Assembly (NCBI RefSeq): GCF_001280205.1
Contig: NZ_CP012573.1
Location: 992,001 to 1,056,000, forward strand
Source of the DNA: Clavibacter capsici
GTDB taxonomy: Bacteria > Actinomycetota > Actinomycetes > Actinomycetales > Microbacteriaceae
DNA: 64,000 bases
Direction of reading: 5' to 3'
Both the position numbers and the translations under genes were made by a program. The first letter of the stretch is position 1, and every line of letters begins with the position of its first letter. Below the pieces are notes generated by a model. The model had not been told where the DNA came from and did no database searches. It saw nothing but the letters and a program-made list of their open reading frames with translations. Below, in pieces: positions 28,301 through 37,465 of the stretch.

Positions 28301-30686
28301 GGACACCGCGCAGGCCGCCGGCGTCTACAGCCGCATGGGCGACGCGCTCGGCAACGTCGTGCTCGGCATGACCGCGCAGAGCGACCCCGACTTCTACGCC
28401 GACATGCACGCGGAGCTGTCGAAGACGGGGGACCCCGTCGTCACGAGCGACTCGATGGCCGGCGCGGTGTACTACAACGCCATGTCCAACCGCTCGCTCG
28501 GCAGCGAGGTGCTGACGCGCCACGTGGCCAACCCCACGAGCCAGGTGTACTACGACGCCGAGACGAAGGCGTACAGCTACGCGGTGTTCAACGGCACCGA
28601 CGCGCAGGCCGGCTACGACGTCTACGACGGCGACGCGGTGATCGGCACCATCCAGGTGCCCGCGCACACGATGGTGCAGCACCACCTCGACGCCGCGCTC
28701 GACCGCATCGTCGTCACGGCGCCGGACTCCGCGAGGACCGTGCAGCGCGGCGACTCCCTCCGGTTCACCGCGGTCGGCTACGACCAGTACGGCGCGACCA
28801 TCCCGATCGACGACCTGCGGTGGAGCGTCGACGGCGGAGGCTCCATCGACGCCCAGGGCACGTTCTCGGCGACGGAGGACGCAGACCCGATCACCGTGAC
28901 CGCCACCTCCGGGTCGACGACGGCCGCCTACGAGCTGCGCGTGGCACCCCGCCCCGTGCTGTCGAACCTCGCGGTCTCGCCCGGGTTCGTGCGCGTCACG
29001 GAGGGCGGCACCACGTCCTTCTCCGCGACGGGCCTCGACCAGTACGGCGACCCGATCGGGACAGGTCCCGTCAGCTGGGAGACCACCGCCGACGGCAGCG
29101 TCGACGCCGCGGGCGTGCTCAGCGCCCGCGCCCCGGGCGCCGGCTACGTGCGCGCCTCGGCGGACGGCGCATCCGGGACGGCGGTGGTCGCGGTCATCGC
29201 GCCCGGGACCGACATCGCGCGGGGCAAGCCCGTCGCGGCGTCGTCCTCCGACGGCGCCAACACGGCGGAGGCGGCGGTCGACGGCATCTCAGGCACCCGC
29301 TGGGAGAGCGCGCACGGCGCGGGCGAGCAGTGGCTGCGGGTCGATCTCGGCGCTCCGCACGACATCTCGTCGGTGCACGTCGGCTGGGAGGCCGCGGCGG
29401 CCGCGGAGTACGAGATCCAGGTCGCGGACGACGCGGACGGCCCCTGGACGACCGTGAGGACGGTGTCCAAGTCCGCCCCCACGGCCGACGACGTGGCCGT
29501 GGAGGCCACCGGCCGCTACGTGCGGATCCTCGGGCTCGAGCGCCTCACCGACTACGGCTACTCGATCTGGGACCTGGGCGTGACCGGGACCCCGTCCGCC
29601 TCCGCGATCGACACCAGCGAGCTCCTGGTCACCCCGCAGGACCCGACGGTCGTGAGCGGCCGGGACGTGGGGTTCGCCGCGTGGGCGTTCGACGCCGCGG
29701 GCAACGGCGGCAGGGTCACGGCACCGTTCACCGCGGAGGGCGGCACGATCGCCGCCGATGGGACCTACACCGCGGGCGCGACCGCGGGGACGTTCCCGGT
29801 CGCCGTCGAGTTCGACGGCGCCCGGGGCTCGTCGACCGTGACGGTGCGCGCGAACGGCGGCGGGGGATCCGGCCAGCCCGAGGCCCCGCCGCCGGGCGCG
29901 CTCGCCGACGTGGCGTACGGCAAGGGCGTCACGGCGTCGTCCACCGAGAACGCGGGCACCCCCGCCGCGTTCGCGGTCGACGGATCGCGGACCTCGCGCT
30001 GGTCGAGCGCGGCCCGCGACGACGCGTGGATCGAGGTCGACCTGGGGTCCGTGGCGTCGATCGAGCGCATCGACCTGGACTGGGAGGCCGCGTACGGATC
30101 CGCCTACCTGCTGCAGACCCGTGCCGCGGCCGGAGACCCCTGGGAGACGGTCGTCACCGAGTCCGCCGGCGACGGCGCCCACGACAGCCACGCCGTCGAC
30201 GCCCGCGCGCGCTTCGTGCGGATGACGGGCGTCGAGCGGGCCACGCCGTACGGCTACTCGCTGTACGGCCTCTCGGTGTGGTCGTCCGACGGCACGGTCG
30301 TCGCGAGGAACCTCGCCGAGGGGGCGGAGGCGACCGCCACGAGCGAGGAGGCCCCGGGGACCCGGGCCGGGAACGCGGTCGACGGCGACCCCGCGTCGCG
30401 GTGGGCGAGCGCCGCGGGCGACGACCAGTCGATCACCGTCGACCTCGGACGGGCGTCCGAGGTCGCGTCGGTCACCGTGGAGTGGGAGGCCGCCTACGCC
30501 TCGGAGTACCGGATCGAGGGGGCCGCCAGCGCGGAGGGACCGTTCACGACGCTCGCTACTGAGAGGGCGGGGGAGGGCGGCACGGAGACCTTCGACGTGC
30601 AGGGCGAGCACCGCTTCATCCGCGTCCAGGGCGTCACGCGGGCGACGCCGTACGGCTACTCGATCCTCGAGATCGCGGTCCGCTAG
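25302..30686 (+). CDS. Secreted GH81 endo-beta-1,3-glucanase, multidomain
   Basis: A 1794-residue exported enzyme that would cleave beta-1,3-glucans such as fungal or oomycete wall glucan, or plant callose. A signal peptide ends near residue 40 (long hydrophobic Ala/Val run). The GH81 N-terminal sandwich starts at NAWWTDLLV; a module of about 145 residues ([11 protein letters not shown] to [10 protein letters not shown]) interrupts it before [11 protein letters not shown] resumes. The catalytic barrel has Asp646 in [11 protein letters not shown] and Glu720/Glu724 in [10 protein letters not shown], the expected residues and spacing. After about residue 1120 come two Ig-like (Big-type) domains, an F5/8 discoidin domain (about 1305-1430), a third Ig-like domain, a Gly/Pro linker, and two more discoidin domains to the end. 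Translation starts at ATG 25302 after AGGGGGA. Confidence 0.93.
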   Translation: MTRPSWRPRPLLRASAAVVAAVMAAVTLTVTSPAAPAADAAAAAVAGASTPVPVGGGSYAAAPPKSLDRPGHDVSAVVDKELHIDPSMRGEPVPTNAWWTDLLVSRYSGNLWADPFVVSNTERGTRIAYPTEWNDQGTSMLDDSAIQVQGSVPPQPDPSDIDMAGFEEAALPAGWTSTGDAFDAPSQGTAAGQTAVEGYLGKGLVNSFTSEKGDGAMGTLTSPEFTVDRDFISLLVGGGAHPGRTEARLVIDGATVASATGEQSEILRWVTWDVTAHAGERATIQIVDDMPAGWAHVLVDQIVRTDAPDGIGDRFGTSFRATQADALRWGDWNVSWRMPQSATRHMDVTLARGTPYAWFEFEGVVPRISVGAGATFAAADGTPLRFPATVDAFTITQDGRSFGVHAPRGSSFDLAGDTIEATLTAGYLVVSALPATGADLDDMSAHAFAIPRDTTMEYEYSVERAEVVETYAIETEALQGTDLDTVQGFLPHTYASTTTDIDFAPGTYATPRGLMRTAVGHGGWEVTYPFTGITPVAPAPQETGRAHDYDVSVMQDFVRSYAERTEYGGDTYWGGKDVLQFAEYMTMAKQIGDTASYEKLKASLKTALSDWFTYAPGEGERFFARYDTWKALVGFGDSYGSLEFTDNHFHYGYFTLAAGLLAFEDPEWAAEYGAMATLVAKQYANGDREDEDFPYLRTFDVFEGHSYAGGYSSSTGNNQESSSEAIQSWAGLFLLGSALGDTEMQATGAMGYVTERAAVMAYYLDYDGNPDAAHGSGVGVFPDAYAHSTAGILGDSGQAFATYFSGDPAWIHGIQWLPTGPWLNYLGWDRGFSNSLLDDMFDERPAILGRGAEDEIEGLLGLAAKQAAGTGTWYGGVVTKSPVDSVNTLKDVVRKAHLDNPAYTSAEVAANPLFDAATGRLLFAVGEDGQLSFPDEHWTPGSLPAGFAPATPPADRPDADPDEWAPGWALFDYLSTGYAVDPDVQRALHAYDVSGYESGVDTAQAAGVYSRMGDALGNVVLGMTAQSDPDFYADMHAELSKTGDPVVTSDSMAGAVYYNAMSNRSLGSEVLTRHVANPTSQVYYDAETKAYSYAVFNGTDAQAGYDVYDGDAVIGTIQVPAHTMVQHHLDAALDRIVVTAPDSARTVQRGDSLRFTAVGYDQYGATIPIDDLRWSVDGGGSIDAQGTFSATEDADPITVTATSGSTTAAYELRVAPRPVLSNLAVSPGFVRVTEGGTTSFSATGLDQYGDPIGTGPVSWETTADGSVDAAGVLSARAPGAGYVRASADGASGTAVVAVIAPGTDIARGKPVAASSSDGANTAEAAVDGISGTRWESAHGAGEQWLRVDLGAPHDISSVHVGWEAAAAAEYEIQVADDADGPWTTVRTVSKSAPTADDVAVEATGRYVRILGLERLTDYGYSIWDLGVTGTPSASAIDTSELLVTPQDPTVVSGRDVGFAAWAFDAAGNGGRVTAPFTAEGGTIAADGTYTAGATAGTFPVAVEFDGARGSSTVTVRANGGGGSGQPEAPPPGALADVAYGKGVTASSTENAGTPAAFAVDGSRTSRWSSAARDDAWIEVDLGSVASIERIDLDWEAAYGSAYLLQTRAAAGDPWETVVTESAGDGAHDSHAVDARARFVRMTGVERATPYGYSLYGLSVWSSDGTVVARNLAEGAEATATSEEAPGTRAGNAVDGDPASRWASAAGDDQSITVDLGRASEVASVTVEWEAAYASEYRIEGAASAEGPFTTLATERAGEGGTETFDVQGEHRFIRVQGVTRATPYGYSILEIAVR

Positions 30687-30945
30687 CGCGACGCGGCCGG
30701 GGCGCCCCGTCTCCGCCGGACGCGTCGGAGTCGGGGGGAGAACCGTGAGAGAATACGGGTCGGACCATCACCGCGGACGCCCCTGGCGGAGCTCCGCGGA
30801 GGCCGGTGATCTCGGTGCACCGGCCACGCTCCATGGCATCGCCCCCGGGCACGGCCATGGTGCGCGACGTCGGCGCCCACGCGGCCTGCATGCGCGTGCG
30901 CGACATCTCCGGCACACATCTCGAGGGATCGAAGGACAGCACTAC

Positions 30946-31440
30946 ATGATTTTCGAAGTAGGGGAGACCGTCGTGTACCCCCACCACGGCGCAGCCACGA
31001 TCACCGCGGTCAAGACCCGCACCATCAAGGGGGTCGACAAGAAGTACATCACCCTCCAGATCCACCAGAGCGAGCTGGTGATCGACGTCCCCGTCGACAA
31101 CGCCGAGCTCGTCGGCCTGCGCGACGTCATCGACAGCTCGGGCGTCGAGGCCGTCTTCGACGTGCTCCGCGGCGACGTCGAGGAGGAGGCGGGCAACTGG
31201 TCGCGCCGCTTCAAGGCGAACACCGAGAAGATGGGCTCCGGGGACGTCCGCCGCGTCAGCGAGGTCGTGCGCGACCTCTGGCGCCGCGACCAGGACTCGG
31301 GGGTCTCCGCGGGCGAGAAGCGCATGCTGGCGAAGGCCCGGCAGATCCTCGTCTCGGAGCTCGCCCTCGCGCAGAAGTCCACCGACGAGGAGGCGTCCGT
31401 CGTCCTCGACGGCGTCCTCGCGCAGAGCATCTCCGCCTGA
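30946..31440 (+). CDS. carD: CarD family transcriptional regulator
   Basis: A 164-residue CarD protein. It binds the RNA polymerase beta subunit and stabilises the open complex at rRNA and many other promoters. The N-terminal Tudor-like domain begins [19 protein letters not shown] and runs to about 65; the C-terminal helical DNA-binding part includes [19 protein letters not shown] and [19 protein letters not shown]. Length matches mycobacterial CarD. The ATG at 30946 is supported by conservation and an AAGGA about 10 bases upstream. The 259-bp upstream gap shows no other gene. A strong hairpin follows. Confidence 0.95.
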   Translation: MIFEVGETVVYPHHGAATITAVKTRTIKGVDKKYITLQIHQSELVIDVPVDNAELVGLRDVIDSSGVEAVFDVLRGDVEEEAGNWSRRFKANTEKMGSGDVRRVSEVVRDLWRRDQDSGVSAGEKRMLAKARQILVSELALAQKSTDEEASVVLDGVLAQSISA

Positions 31441-31470
31441 CCCGACGCGCCTCGGCGCGCAGCGCACGCC

Positions 31471-31505
31471 GACGGGCGGTCCCTCATCCCGAGGGGCCGC
31501 CCGTC
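31471..31505 (+). terminator. Hairpin terminator after carD
   Basis: 15-bp stem with one G-T pair, 31471-31485 with 31491-31505, loop ATCCC, 30 bases after the carD stop. Confidence 0.7.
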
Positions 31506-31576
31506 GTCGCGTCCGCCGCCCCGTCCGCGCGACGGGCATCGGCCCGCCGAGCCGTCAGCGGGGCGGGCGACCGGCG

Positions 31577-31582
31577 TAGGGT
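31577..31582 (+). promoter_or_regulatory. -10 box TAGGGT, leaderless
   Basis: Ends 6 bases before the ATG at 31589, which supports that short gene as real and separately transcribed from carD. Confidence 0.45.
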
Positions 31583-31588
31583 GCGAGC

Positions 31589-31819
31589 ATGCGCGATCAC
31601 CCGGAACGACCCGACCACGACGGCCCCCTCGAGCAGAACCCGCTCCAGCCCGCCGGGCGCGGGCTCAAGGTGTGGATCTTCGTCATCGCCGCGCTCGTCG
31701 TCGTCGCCGTGATCGCCTTCGCCCTCGTGCGCCTCGCGACCGCCGGGCAGAACACGCCGGGCCCGTCGTCGCTGGGCGAGGTCCTCGGCGTCGTCGCCGC
31801 GGCGCGCTCCCTCATCTGA
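31589..31819 (+). CDS. Small single-pass membrane protein, 76 aa
   Basis: A hydrophilic N-terminus of about 27 residues, one membrane segment (VWIFVIAALVVVAVIAFALV) and a short tail. No family recognised. The leaderless -10 box just upstream and its position after the carD terminator support expression. Function unknown. Confidence 0.6.
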   Translation: MRDHPERPDHDGPLEQNPLQPAGRGLKVWIFVIAALVVVAVIAFALVRLATAGQNTPGPSSLGEVLGVVAAARSLI

Positions 31820-31845
31820 TCCCCCCGCTGGCGCGCGGCGCCTGA

Positions 31846-31879
31846 GCCGCGCCCTCCCCAGCCGCGCCCTCCCCAGCCG
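31846..31879 (+). repeat. 15-bp tandem repeat, two copies plus four bases
   Basis: Identical copies at 31846-31860 and 31861-31875 (unit begins GCCGCGCCC), with GCCG continuing. Confidence 0.9.
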
Positions 31880-31965
31880 TCGGCGGACGCTGCGTCCCTC
31901 GGGTCGAGCGCACGGTCCGTCCCGGCGTCCGCCGTCCGGTATCCCGGGAGCCGGGAGGCGGGGAC

Positions 31966-32769
31966 ATGGACGGGCGCGGGCGACCGGGCGGGCGATGGCG
32001 GGGGACGACCGTGCGTCCCCGATGCCGCGCGGATGCGATCCGCCTGCTGCTCGCGGGTCTCGCGGGACTCGTCGTCGTCGCGTCCGTGGTCGTCGGGGCG
32101 CGGGAGGCCTCCTCCGGTCCCGACGGCGGCGGTCCGCTCTCCGCCGAGGTGCGCGACGGCCGGGTGGTGGGCATGCTGGCCCGCGCGGGCCTCGTCCGGG
32201 ACGGGCGGATCGACGTGGACGCGGTCCGCGCCATGACCGGGGCCCTCGCCCCCGACTCCCGGGAGCGGGATCCGCGCTACGACCGCGACGCCTTCGGCCC
32301 CGCGTGGGCGGACGCCGACGGCGACGGGTGCGATCAGCGCGACGACGCGCTCTCCCGCGACCTCGTCGACGTCGAGGTGGCCCGCGACGACGCGTGCACG
32401 GTCGTCGCCGGGCACCTGGACGACGCGTACACCGGACGCGGGATCGACTTCGTCCGGGGAGCCCGCACGAGCGCCGCCGTGCAGATCGACCACCTCGTGC
32501 CGCTGTCCTGGGCGTGGCGGCACGGCGCGTGGGCGTGGTCCGACGCGCGGCGCGAGCGCCTCGCCACCGACCTCGACGAGCTCCAGGCGGTGGACGGCCC
32601 GACGAACCAGGAGAAGTCGGACCAGGGTCCCGCCACGTGGCTCCCGCCCGACCCGGCGTACCGGTGCCTCTACGTCACGCGCTTCGCGTTCGTGGTGAGC
32701 CGGTACCGGCTGGGCATCGACGACGCGGACCGGGCGGCCATCGACCGCGTCCTCGGCGAGTGCGCGTGA
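31966..32769 (+). CDS. Exported HNH-family nuclease (DUF1524-like)
   Basis: A 267-residue protein with a basic N-terminus and a signal or anchor segment (AIRLLLAGLAGLVVVASVVVG, about residues 24-45), so the rest is extracytoplasmic. The C-terminal domain matches secreted HNH endonucleases of the DUF1524/GmrSD C-terminal type: GCDQRDDALSRDL, then QIDHLVPLSWAW with Asp175-His176, and ELQAVDGPTNQEKSDQGP as the second metal-site helix, and YRCLYVTRF. Four Cys could form disulfides. Known relatives degrade DNA outside the cell for nutrition or competition, or occur alone without an HsdR-like partner; here no restriction gene is nearby. ATG 31966; start position fairly secure because of the signal segment. 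Confidence 0.85.
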   Translation: MDGRGRPGGRWRGTTVRPRCRADAIRLLLAGLAGLVVVASVVVGAREASSGPDGGGPLSAEVRDGRVVGMLARAGLVRDGRIDVDAVRAMTGALAPDSRERDPRYDRDAFGPAWADADGDGCDQRDDALSRDLVDVEVARDDACTVVAGHLDDAYTGRGIDFVRGARTSAAVQIDHLVPLSWAWRHGAWAWSDARRERLATDLDELQAVDGPTNQEKSDQGPATWLPPDPAYRCLYVTRFAFVVSRYRLGIDDADRAAIDRVLGECA

Positions 32770-32910
32770 GGCGGGCGGGCGGACGGCGACGGCGACCCGG
32801 TCGCGCCCCCGATCGCGGCGTCGTCGGTGCCCGCGCGTACGCTCGGACCGACGCGGCCGGGCGTCGCCCCGGCCACCCGGCCGGCGGCGGACGATCCCGA
32901 GGAGATCCGC

Positions 32911-33324
32911 ATGTGGAGCAAGCAGAGCGGCGACGCGAGCGGCTCCATCGACCCGGTGCCCGAGCACCCGCACGCGCATCCCGTCCGCGGTGCCTGGCTC
33001 GTGCGCGTCGGGGACGGACCGGCGCTCGGCTGGGTGCTCCGGCATCGGGCCGACCTCGCCGATCCGTTCTCCTACGAGGTCTACGCCTGCGGGCTCGGGG
33101 CCGACGGGCTGCGGGTCTGGGTGGCGCGGCGCGCCTCGCTCAACGCGGCCGTGGCCTGGGTCCTGCAGCACGACCGGGAGCTGCTGGCGTTCGGGAGGGG
33201 GCTGCGTCCCGATCCGACGCAGCCGACGGCGGCGGGCGCGGATCGGGCGGACGCCCGGCCGCGGTCCCGGGACGACGACGCCGCCGCCCCCGGAGCGGGG
33301 GACGGCGGCGTCGGGACGCGCTGA
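32911..33324 (+). CDS. Hypothetical protein, 137 aa
   Basis: No family recognised. The central part (GAWLVRVGDGPALGWVLRHRADLADPFSYEVYACG) reads as a compact beta/alpha domain, followed by a short helix and an Ala/Asp/Gly-rich disordered tail. Start ATG at 32911 has an excellent GAGGAG 6 bases upstream, and a TACGCT -10-like hexamer lies about 70 bases before it. No signal peptide or membrane segment. Confidence 0.65.
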   Translation: MWSKQSGDASGSIDPVPEHPHAHPVRGAWLVRVGDGPALGWVLRHRADLADPFSYEVYACGLGADGLRVWVARRASLNAAVAWVLQHDRELLAFGRGLRPDPTQPTAAGADRADARPRSRDDDAAAPGAGDGGVGTR

Positions 33325-33327
33325 GCG

Positions 33328-33368
33328 GCGCCGGTCAGCGCGTGCGCCGGTCAGCGCGTGCGCCGGTC
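33328..33368. repeat. 16-bp tandem repeat carrying the ansP stop
   Basis: Identical copies at 33328-33343 and 33344-33359 (unit begins GCGCCGGTCA), plus a partial third to 33368. The minus-strand stop codon of ansP (33351-33353) lies in the second copy and is duplicated in the first. Confidence 0.9.
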
Positions 33369-34883
33369 CGGGGCGTCGCGGCCCGTGATGGGGAACGGCC
33401 CCGTGATGCCCTCGCGCACGCGGGCGATCTCGAGGATCCGGTCGCGCTGCAGGTACCAGCCCACGACCAGCAGCGGGATGATGATGACGAGCGACGCGAC
33501 CGTCAGGGTGCCGATGGGCCAGTCGATGGCCATCAGCACGAGCACGCTCACGAGGAACGCGAGCGTCAGCCACGAGGTGACCGGCGCGCCCGGCAGGCGG
33601 AAGGTCGGCTCCTTCGCCTTGCCCTGCTTCGCCCAGGCGCGCAGGCGCATCTGGCACAGGATGATGGTCGCCCAGCCGGCCACGATGCCGAGCGCGGCGA
33701 CGTTCAGCACGATCTCGAACGCCTGCTTGGGCACCAGGGCGTTGAGGCCGACGCCGAGGAGCGTGATCGAGCCGGTGAGCATGATCCCGCCGAAGGGCAC
33801 GCCTCCCTTCGACATGACGGTCGTGAACTTCGGCGCCGACCCGTTCATGCCCATCGAGTGCAGCACGCGGCCGGTGCTGTAGAGGCCCGCGTTGAGGCTC
33901 GACATCGCGGCGGTGAGGACGACGAAGTTCATGACGGATCCGGCGATCGCCCCGATCTCGGGGGAGCCGAGGCTGGAGAAGAACGTGACGAACGGGCTCT
34001 GGTCGGCGCTGTACGCCGTGTAGGGGAGCAGGAGCGAGAGCAGCACGATGGATCCGACGTAGAAGATCGCGATGCGGAAGACGACCGAGTTGATGGCGCG
34101 GGGGATGACCTTCTCCACGTCCTGCGTCTCGCCGCTCGCCGTGCCGACGAGCTCGATGGCGGCGTACGCGAAGACGACGCCCTGGACGACGAGGACGACG
34201 GGCACGAGCCCCTGCGGGAAGATGCCGCCGTTCTGCTGCAGCACGGTCCAGCCGGTCTGCACCTCCTGGCCGCCGACCGTGACGGGGAAGCTCCAGGCGA
34301 GCCAGACGATGCCGACGATGAGGAACACGACGAGGGCGGCGACCTTCACCAGCGCGAACCAGAACTCCATCTCGCCGAAGACCTTCACGGCCACCAGGTT
34401 GAGGGCGAGCACGATGGCCAGGGCGATCAGCGCGAGCAGCCACTGCGGCGCCGCGGTGAACGCCGACCAGTAGTGCATGTAGAGGGCGACGGCCGTGACG
34501 TCGACGATCGCGGTGGTCGCCCAGTTGAGGAAGTACATCCACCCGGCGGCGTAGGCGAACTTCTCGCCGTAGAACTCGCGGGCGTAGGAGATGAAGGACC
34601 CGGAGCTCGGGCGGTGCAGCACCAGCTCGCCGAGCGCGCGGAGGATGAAGAAGGCGAAGACGCCGCAGACCAGGAACACGATCGCCAGGGCGGGACCCGC
34701 CGACGCCAGGCGACCGCCCGCGCCGAGGAAGAGCCCCGTGCCGATGGCGCCGCCGATGGCGATCATCTGCAGCTGGCGGGGCTTGAGGCCGTGCTGGTAG
34801 CCCTCCTGCTCGTGGCTGAAGTCCTGGGCCACGAAATCCGGATCGGGCGGGACGGTGCTGCGGTCGCTCTCGCTTCGTGTCAT
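33351..34883 (-). CDS. ansP: Amino acid permease, AnsP (asparagine) type
   Basis: A 510-residue APC-family transporter with 12 membrane segments. The start of segment 1 reads [18 protein letters not shown], and then [43 protein letters not shown] and [11 protein letters not shown] all follow the L-asparagine permease pattern closely, more so than GABA, Pro or aromatic permeases. It would import L-asparagine by proton symport. Specificity is inferred from these segments. The transcript appears leaderless, with TACCGT (minus strand, 34890-34895) ending 6 bases before the ATG. Confidence 0.9.
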   Translation of the reverse strand: MTRSESDRSTVPPDPDFVAQDFSHEQEGYQHGLKPRQLQMIAIGGAIGTGLFLGAGGRLASAGPALAIVFLVCGVFAFFILRALGELVLHRPSSGSFISYAREFYGEKFAYAAGWMYFLNWATTAIVDVTAVALYMHYWSAFTAAPQWLLALIALAIVLALNLVAVKVFGEMEFWFALVKVAALVVFLIVGIVWLAWSFPVTVGGQEVQTGWTVLQQNGGIFPQGLVPVVLVVQGVVFAYAAIELVGTASGETQDVEKVIPRAINSVVFRIAIFYVGSIVLLSLLLPYTAYSADQSPFVTFFSSLGSPEIGAIAGSVMNFVVLTAAMSSLNAGLYSTGRVLHSMGMNGSAPKFTTVMSKGGVPFGGIMLTGSITLLGVGLNALVPKQAFEIVLNVAALGIVAGWATIILCQMRLRAWAKQGKAKEPTFRLPGAPVTSWLTLAFLVSVLVLMAIDWPIGTLTVASLVIIIPLLVVGWYLQRDRILEIARVREGITGPFPITGRDAPDRRTR

Positions 34884-34889
34884 CCGAAT

Positions 34890-34895
34890 ACGGTA
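34890..34895 (-). promoter_or_regulatory. -10 box TACCGT of ansP, leaderless
   Basis: Read on the minus strand; 6 bases separate it from the ATG at 34883. Confidence 0.45.
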
Positions 34896-34978
34896 GTGGT
34901 CCGGGGCATTCGCCCTGACACCCGCGTCGATCGACTTCCGCGGGGCAGATCACCTGTGATAGACGCCGAGGAGACCCC

Positions 34979-35532
34979 GTGGCCCGCATGCACGGCACCG
35001 CACGCCCGCGCCGACCGTGGCCGACCGCGGTGGCCGTCGCGGCCGGCGCGATCGCCCTGGCGGGATGCACGGCGGATCCCGGACAGCCCGCACCCGCGAC
35101 GACGGCCCCCGCCGCCAGCGCCCCGCCGACGCGGGCGGGACGGCCGCCCCCGAGCCGCAGGTCACGCGCGCGCCCGGGCCGCCGACCGAGGACGAGCTCG
35201 CGACCTGCTCGACGCTCGCGCAGGTGCTCCCGGACTCCACCAAGCTCGTCCAGGCGCTCGGCGACGGGAAGGGCGTCGACCCGGCGCTCCTCGAGCGCGT
35301 CAAGCAGGGCGACGCCGCCCTCGCCGGCATGGCGCCGGAGAACATGAAGCCGCTCGTGGCCTCCTTCTCGACCATCGTCGACGAGCTCGACGCGCTGCGC
35401 ACGGGCGCGGACACCGACGGGGCGTCGCTCGACACCGGGCAGTACCTCCGGGCGACGAGCGCGTTCCTCGACTACTGCCTCGACGACGTCGGCTACGTGC
35501 CGCCGAGCGCGACCCCGGCGCCCGCGCCCTAG
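34979..35532 (+). pseudogene. Lipoprotein, frameshifted
   Basis: The N-terminal frame gives a basic start, a hydrophobic stretch and a lipobox, AVAVAAGAIALAGC, then Ala/Pro-rich sequence. Around 35125-35150 the coding frame changes by one base. The second frame continues EPQVTRAPGPPTEDELATCSTL, ALLERVKQGDAALAGMAPENMK and YLRATSAFLDYCLDDVGYVPP to the stop at 35532. The two Cys of the mature domain could pair. No family recognised; small actinobacterial lipoproteins of this kind are usually uncharacterised. The start is GTG 34979 with GAGGAG upstream. One missing base explains the break, so it may be sequence error. Confidence 0.7.
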
Positions 35533-35541
35533 CGCGCTAGG
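35528..35541. other. Palindrome containing both convergent stop codons
   Basis: A perfect 14-bp palindrome (CCTAGCG mirrored). The plus-strand TAG at 35530-35532 ends the lipoprotein gene and the minus-strand TAG at 35537-35539 ends the MFS gene. Confidence 0.6.
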
Positions 35542-36865
35542 TGCGGCGCGCGACCGCCTCGTCCGCCTCGATGTCCTCGCGCGCGTCCTCGCGGCGGTCG
35601 CGCCCGTCGCCGTCGTGCGTGACGAGCAGGTGCGGCGTGCGGTGGATCCGGTACGACACGCGCAGGTGCCGGTGCAGCACGAGCCACGCGATCGCGATGA
35701 GCGCCGAGAGGATCCCGCTGCCGGCGCCGACCATCACCGCGGCGCGCGGCCCCCACTCGTTCGCGATCCAGCCGACGATCGGCGCGCCGAGCGGGGTGCC
35801 GCCGACGAAGATCGCCATGTAGACGGCCATGACGCGGCCGCGCATGCGCGGCTCCACCGTGAGCTGGACGGTGCTGTTGGCGCTCGTCATGAGGGTCTGC
35901 GAGACGACGCCCACGATCACGAGGGCGCCCGCGAAGAGCAGGTAGGTGGGCGCGATGGCGGCCAGCGCCGTCGCGATCCCGAACAGCGCGGCGCCCACGA
36001 AGACGAGCCGGATGCGGGGGCGCTCGCGCCGGGCCGACAGCAGGGCGCCCGCGACGGATCCCACGGCGAGGCTCGAGGAGAGCAGCCCGAACTCGGTCGC
36101 GCCCTTGCCGAACTCGACGCTCGCCATCGTGGAGGTGAAGATCGGGAAGTTGTAGCCGAACGCGCCGACGAGGAAGACGATCACGAGGATCACCATGATG
36201 TCCGGCCGCCCGCCGATGTAGCGGAAGCCCTCGCGCAGCTGGCCGCGGGACCGGGCGACGCGCTCCGGGCGGCGGAGCTCGCCGACGCGGAGGCGCGTGA
36301 GCGCGACGAGCACGGCGATGAAGCTCACGGCGTTGATGAGGAAGACCCAGCCGGTGCCGACCCCCGCGATGAGCACGCCGGCGACGGCCGGGCCGATCAT
36401 GCGCGCCGCGCTGAAGGACGCCGAGTTGAGCGCGACGGCGTTGGAGAGGTCGTCGTCGGAGACGAGCTCGGAGACGAAGGACTGCCGGGCGGGGGCGTCG
36501 AGCGCCGACGCGATCCCGAGCAGGAGCGCGAACGCGTAGACGTGCCAGAGCTCGGCGCGGCCCGAGAGCACCACGAGGCCGAGCCCGAGGCCGAGGACCG
36601 CCATGGCGCCCTGCGTGATCATCAGCACGCGGCGCTTGTCGTAGCGGTCGGCGATGAGGCCCGCGTAGGGCGAGAGCAGGAGCATGGGGCCGAACTGCAG
36701 CGCCATGACGATGCCGACGGCGGTCGCGTCGTAGCGGGTGAGCTCGGTGAGGACGATCCAGTCCTGGGCGGTGCGCTGCATCCACGTGCCGACGTTGGAG
36801 ACGAGGGCGCCCGCGAACCAGATGCGGTAGTTGGGGGCGCGCAGGCTCCGGAAGACCGCGCTCAC
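35537..36865 (-). CDS. MFS transporter, EntS-like exporter
   Basis: 442 residues with 12 membrane segments. The start FRSLRAPNYRIWFAGALVSNVGTWMQRTAQDWIVLTEL and PYAGLIADRYDKRRVLM (motif A) match the EntS/MFS_3 group, whose members export siderophores, drugs or other small molecules. The cytoplasmic C-terminus is unusually rich in Asp, Glu and Arg. The GTG at 36865 overlaps the stop of the upstream MarR gene by four bases, so the pair is one transcription unit and the pump is probably controlled by that regulator. Substrate unknown. Confidence 0.88.
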   Translation of the reverse strand: MSAVFRSLRAPNYRIWFAGALVSNVGTWMQRTAQDWIVLTELTRYDATAVGIVMALQFGPMLLLSPYAGLIADRYDKRRVLMITQGAMAVLGLGLGLVVLSGRAELWHVYAFALLLGIASALDAPARQSFVSELVSDDDLSNAVALNSASFSAARMIGPAVAGVLIAGVGTGWVFLINAVSFIAVLVALTRLRVGELRRPERVARSRGQLREGFRYIGGRPDIMVILVIVFLVGAFGYNFPIFTSTMASVEFGKGATEFGLLSSSLAVGSVAGALLSARRERPRIRLVFVGAALFGIATALAAIAPTYLLFAGALVIVGVVSQTLMTSANSTVQLTVEPRMRGRVMAVYMAIFVGGTPLGAPIVGWIANEWGPRAAVMVGAGSGILSALIAIAWLVLHRHLRVSYRIHRTPHLLVTHDGDGRDRREDAREDIEADEAVARRT

Positions 36866-37284
36866 GCGGAGGCCATCCGGCCGAGGAGGGCGGCGGCCGC
36901 GTCGAGGGTCGCGCGCTCCTCGGCGGAGAGCTCGGCGAGGCGCAGCGACAGCCAGGCGTTCCGCTGGCGGCGCGTCTCCTGGACGACGGAGCGGCCGGCG
37001 TCGGTGAGGGACACGGTGACGCGGCGGCCGTCGTCCGGGGCGGGGGAGCGCTCGGCGTAGCCCGCGTCGACGAGGCAGTTGACCGTGCGGTTCATGCTCG
37101 GGGCGGTGACGCGCTCGATCTCGGCGAGGCGGCCGGGGCTCGTCGGCCCGTCGCGGAGGAGGAGGGCGAGCACGACGAACTGGCTGTCGCTCAGCTCGTG
37201 GTCGGCCTTCTCGGCGCGCAGGCGACGGGCGAGGCGCATCACGCCGGCGCGCAGGCTCTGGCTGAGGTCGGGGGAGTCGGGCAC
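36862..37284 (-). CDS. MarR family transcriptional regulator
   Basis: A 140-residue winged-helix dimer protein. The reading head is LSDSQFVVLALLLRDGPTSPGRLAEIERVTAPSMNRTVNCLVDAGYAERSP, with wing DDGRRVTVSLTDAG. It typically represses its own operon and releases DNA on binding a phenolic or drug-like ligand; here the operon includes the exporter. The promoter is leaderless: TAGCCT (minus strand, 37291-37296) ends 6 bases before the GTG start. A TTAG/CTAA inverted repeat sits directly behind it. Confidence 0.9.
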   Translation of the reverse strand: MPDSPDLSQSLRAGVMRLARRLRAEKADHELSDSQFVVLALLLRDGPTSPGRLAEIERVTAPSMNRTVNCLVDAGYAERSPAPDDGRRVTVSLTDAGRSVVQETRRQRNAWLSLRLAELSAEERATLDAAAALLGRMASA

Positions 37285-37288
37285 GTCA

Positions 37289-37314
37289 TTAGGCTAGCTC
37301 ATTAGGTGCGCTAA
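37289..37314 (-). promoter_or_regulatory. marR promoter and candidate MarR operator
   Basis: On the minus strand the -10 box TAGCCT occupies 37291-37296. An inverted repeat TTAG-5-CTAA lies at 37302-37314, between the expected -35 and -10. TTAGG also recurs at 37289 and 37302. Autoregulation is inferred. Confidence 0.5.
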
Positions 37315-37465
37315 CGATCGGCCGGCGGGTGACGGGATGCTGCGAGCCCGCGGGATCCGGATGCCGCGCTCGGCGGCGCGGGCCGGGGCGAGCAGGATGG
37401 GAGGACACCGCGCGCCGCGGTGGCCGCGACGACGCGGTCGCGGGCCGCGACCAGAGGAGGCACCC

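Noticed and set aside
24999-28685. Open frame of over 1200 codons on the minus strand opposite the GH81 gene
   Set aside because: Same GC-bias shadow; the plus strand has signal peptide, catalytic motifs and domains in order.
30687-30945. Coding extension in front of carD
   Set aside because: An in-frame upstream ATG exists but the added sequence is low-complexity; CarD family proteins begin at MIFEVGE.
24860-33368. Short tandem repeats as a CRISPR-like array
   Set aside because: Only two adjacent copies each, no spacers and no cas genes.
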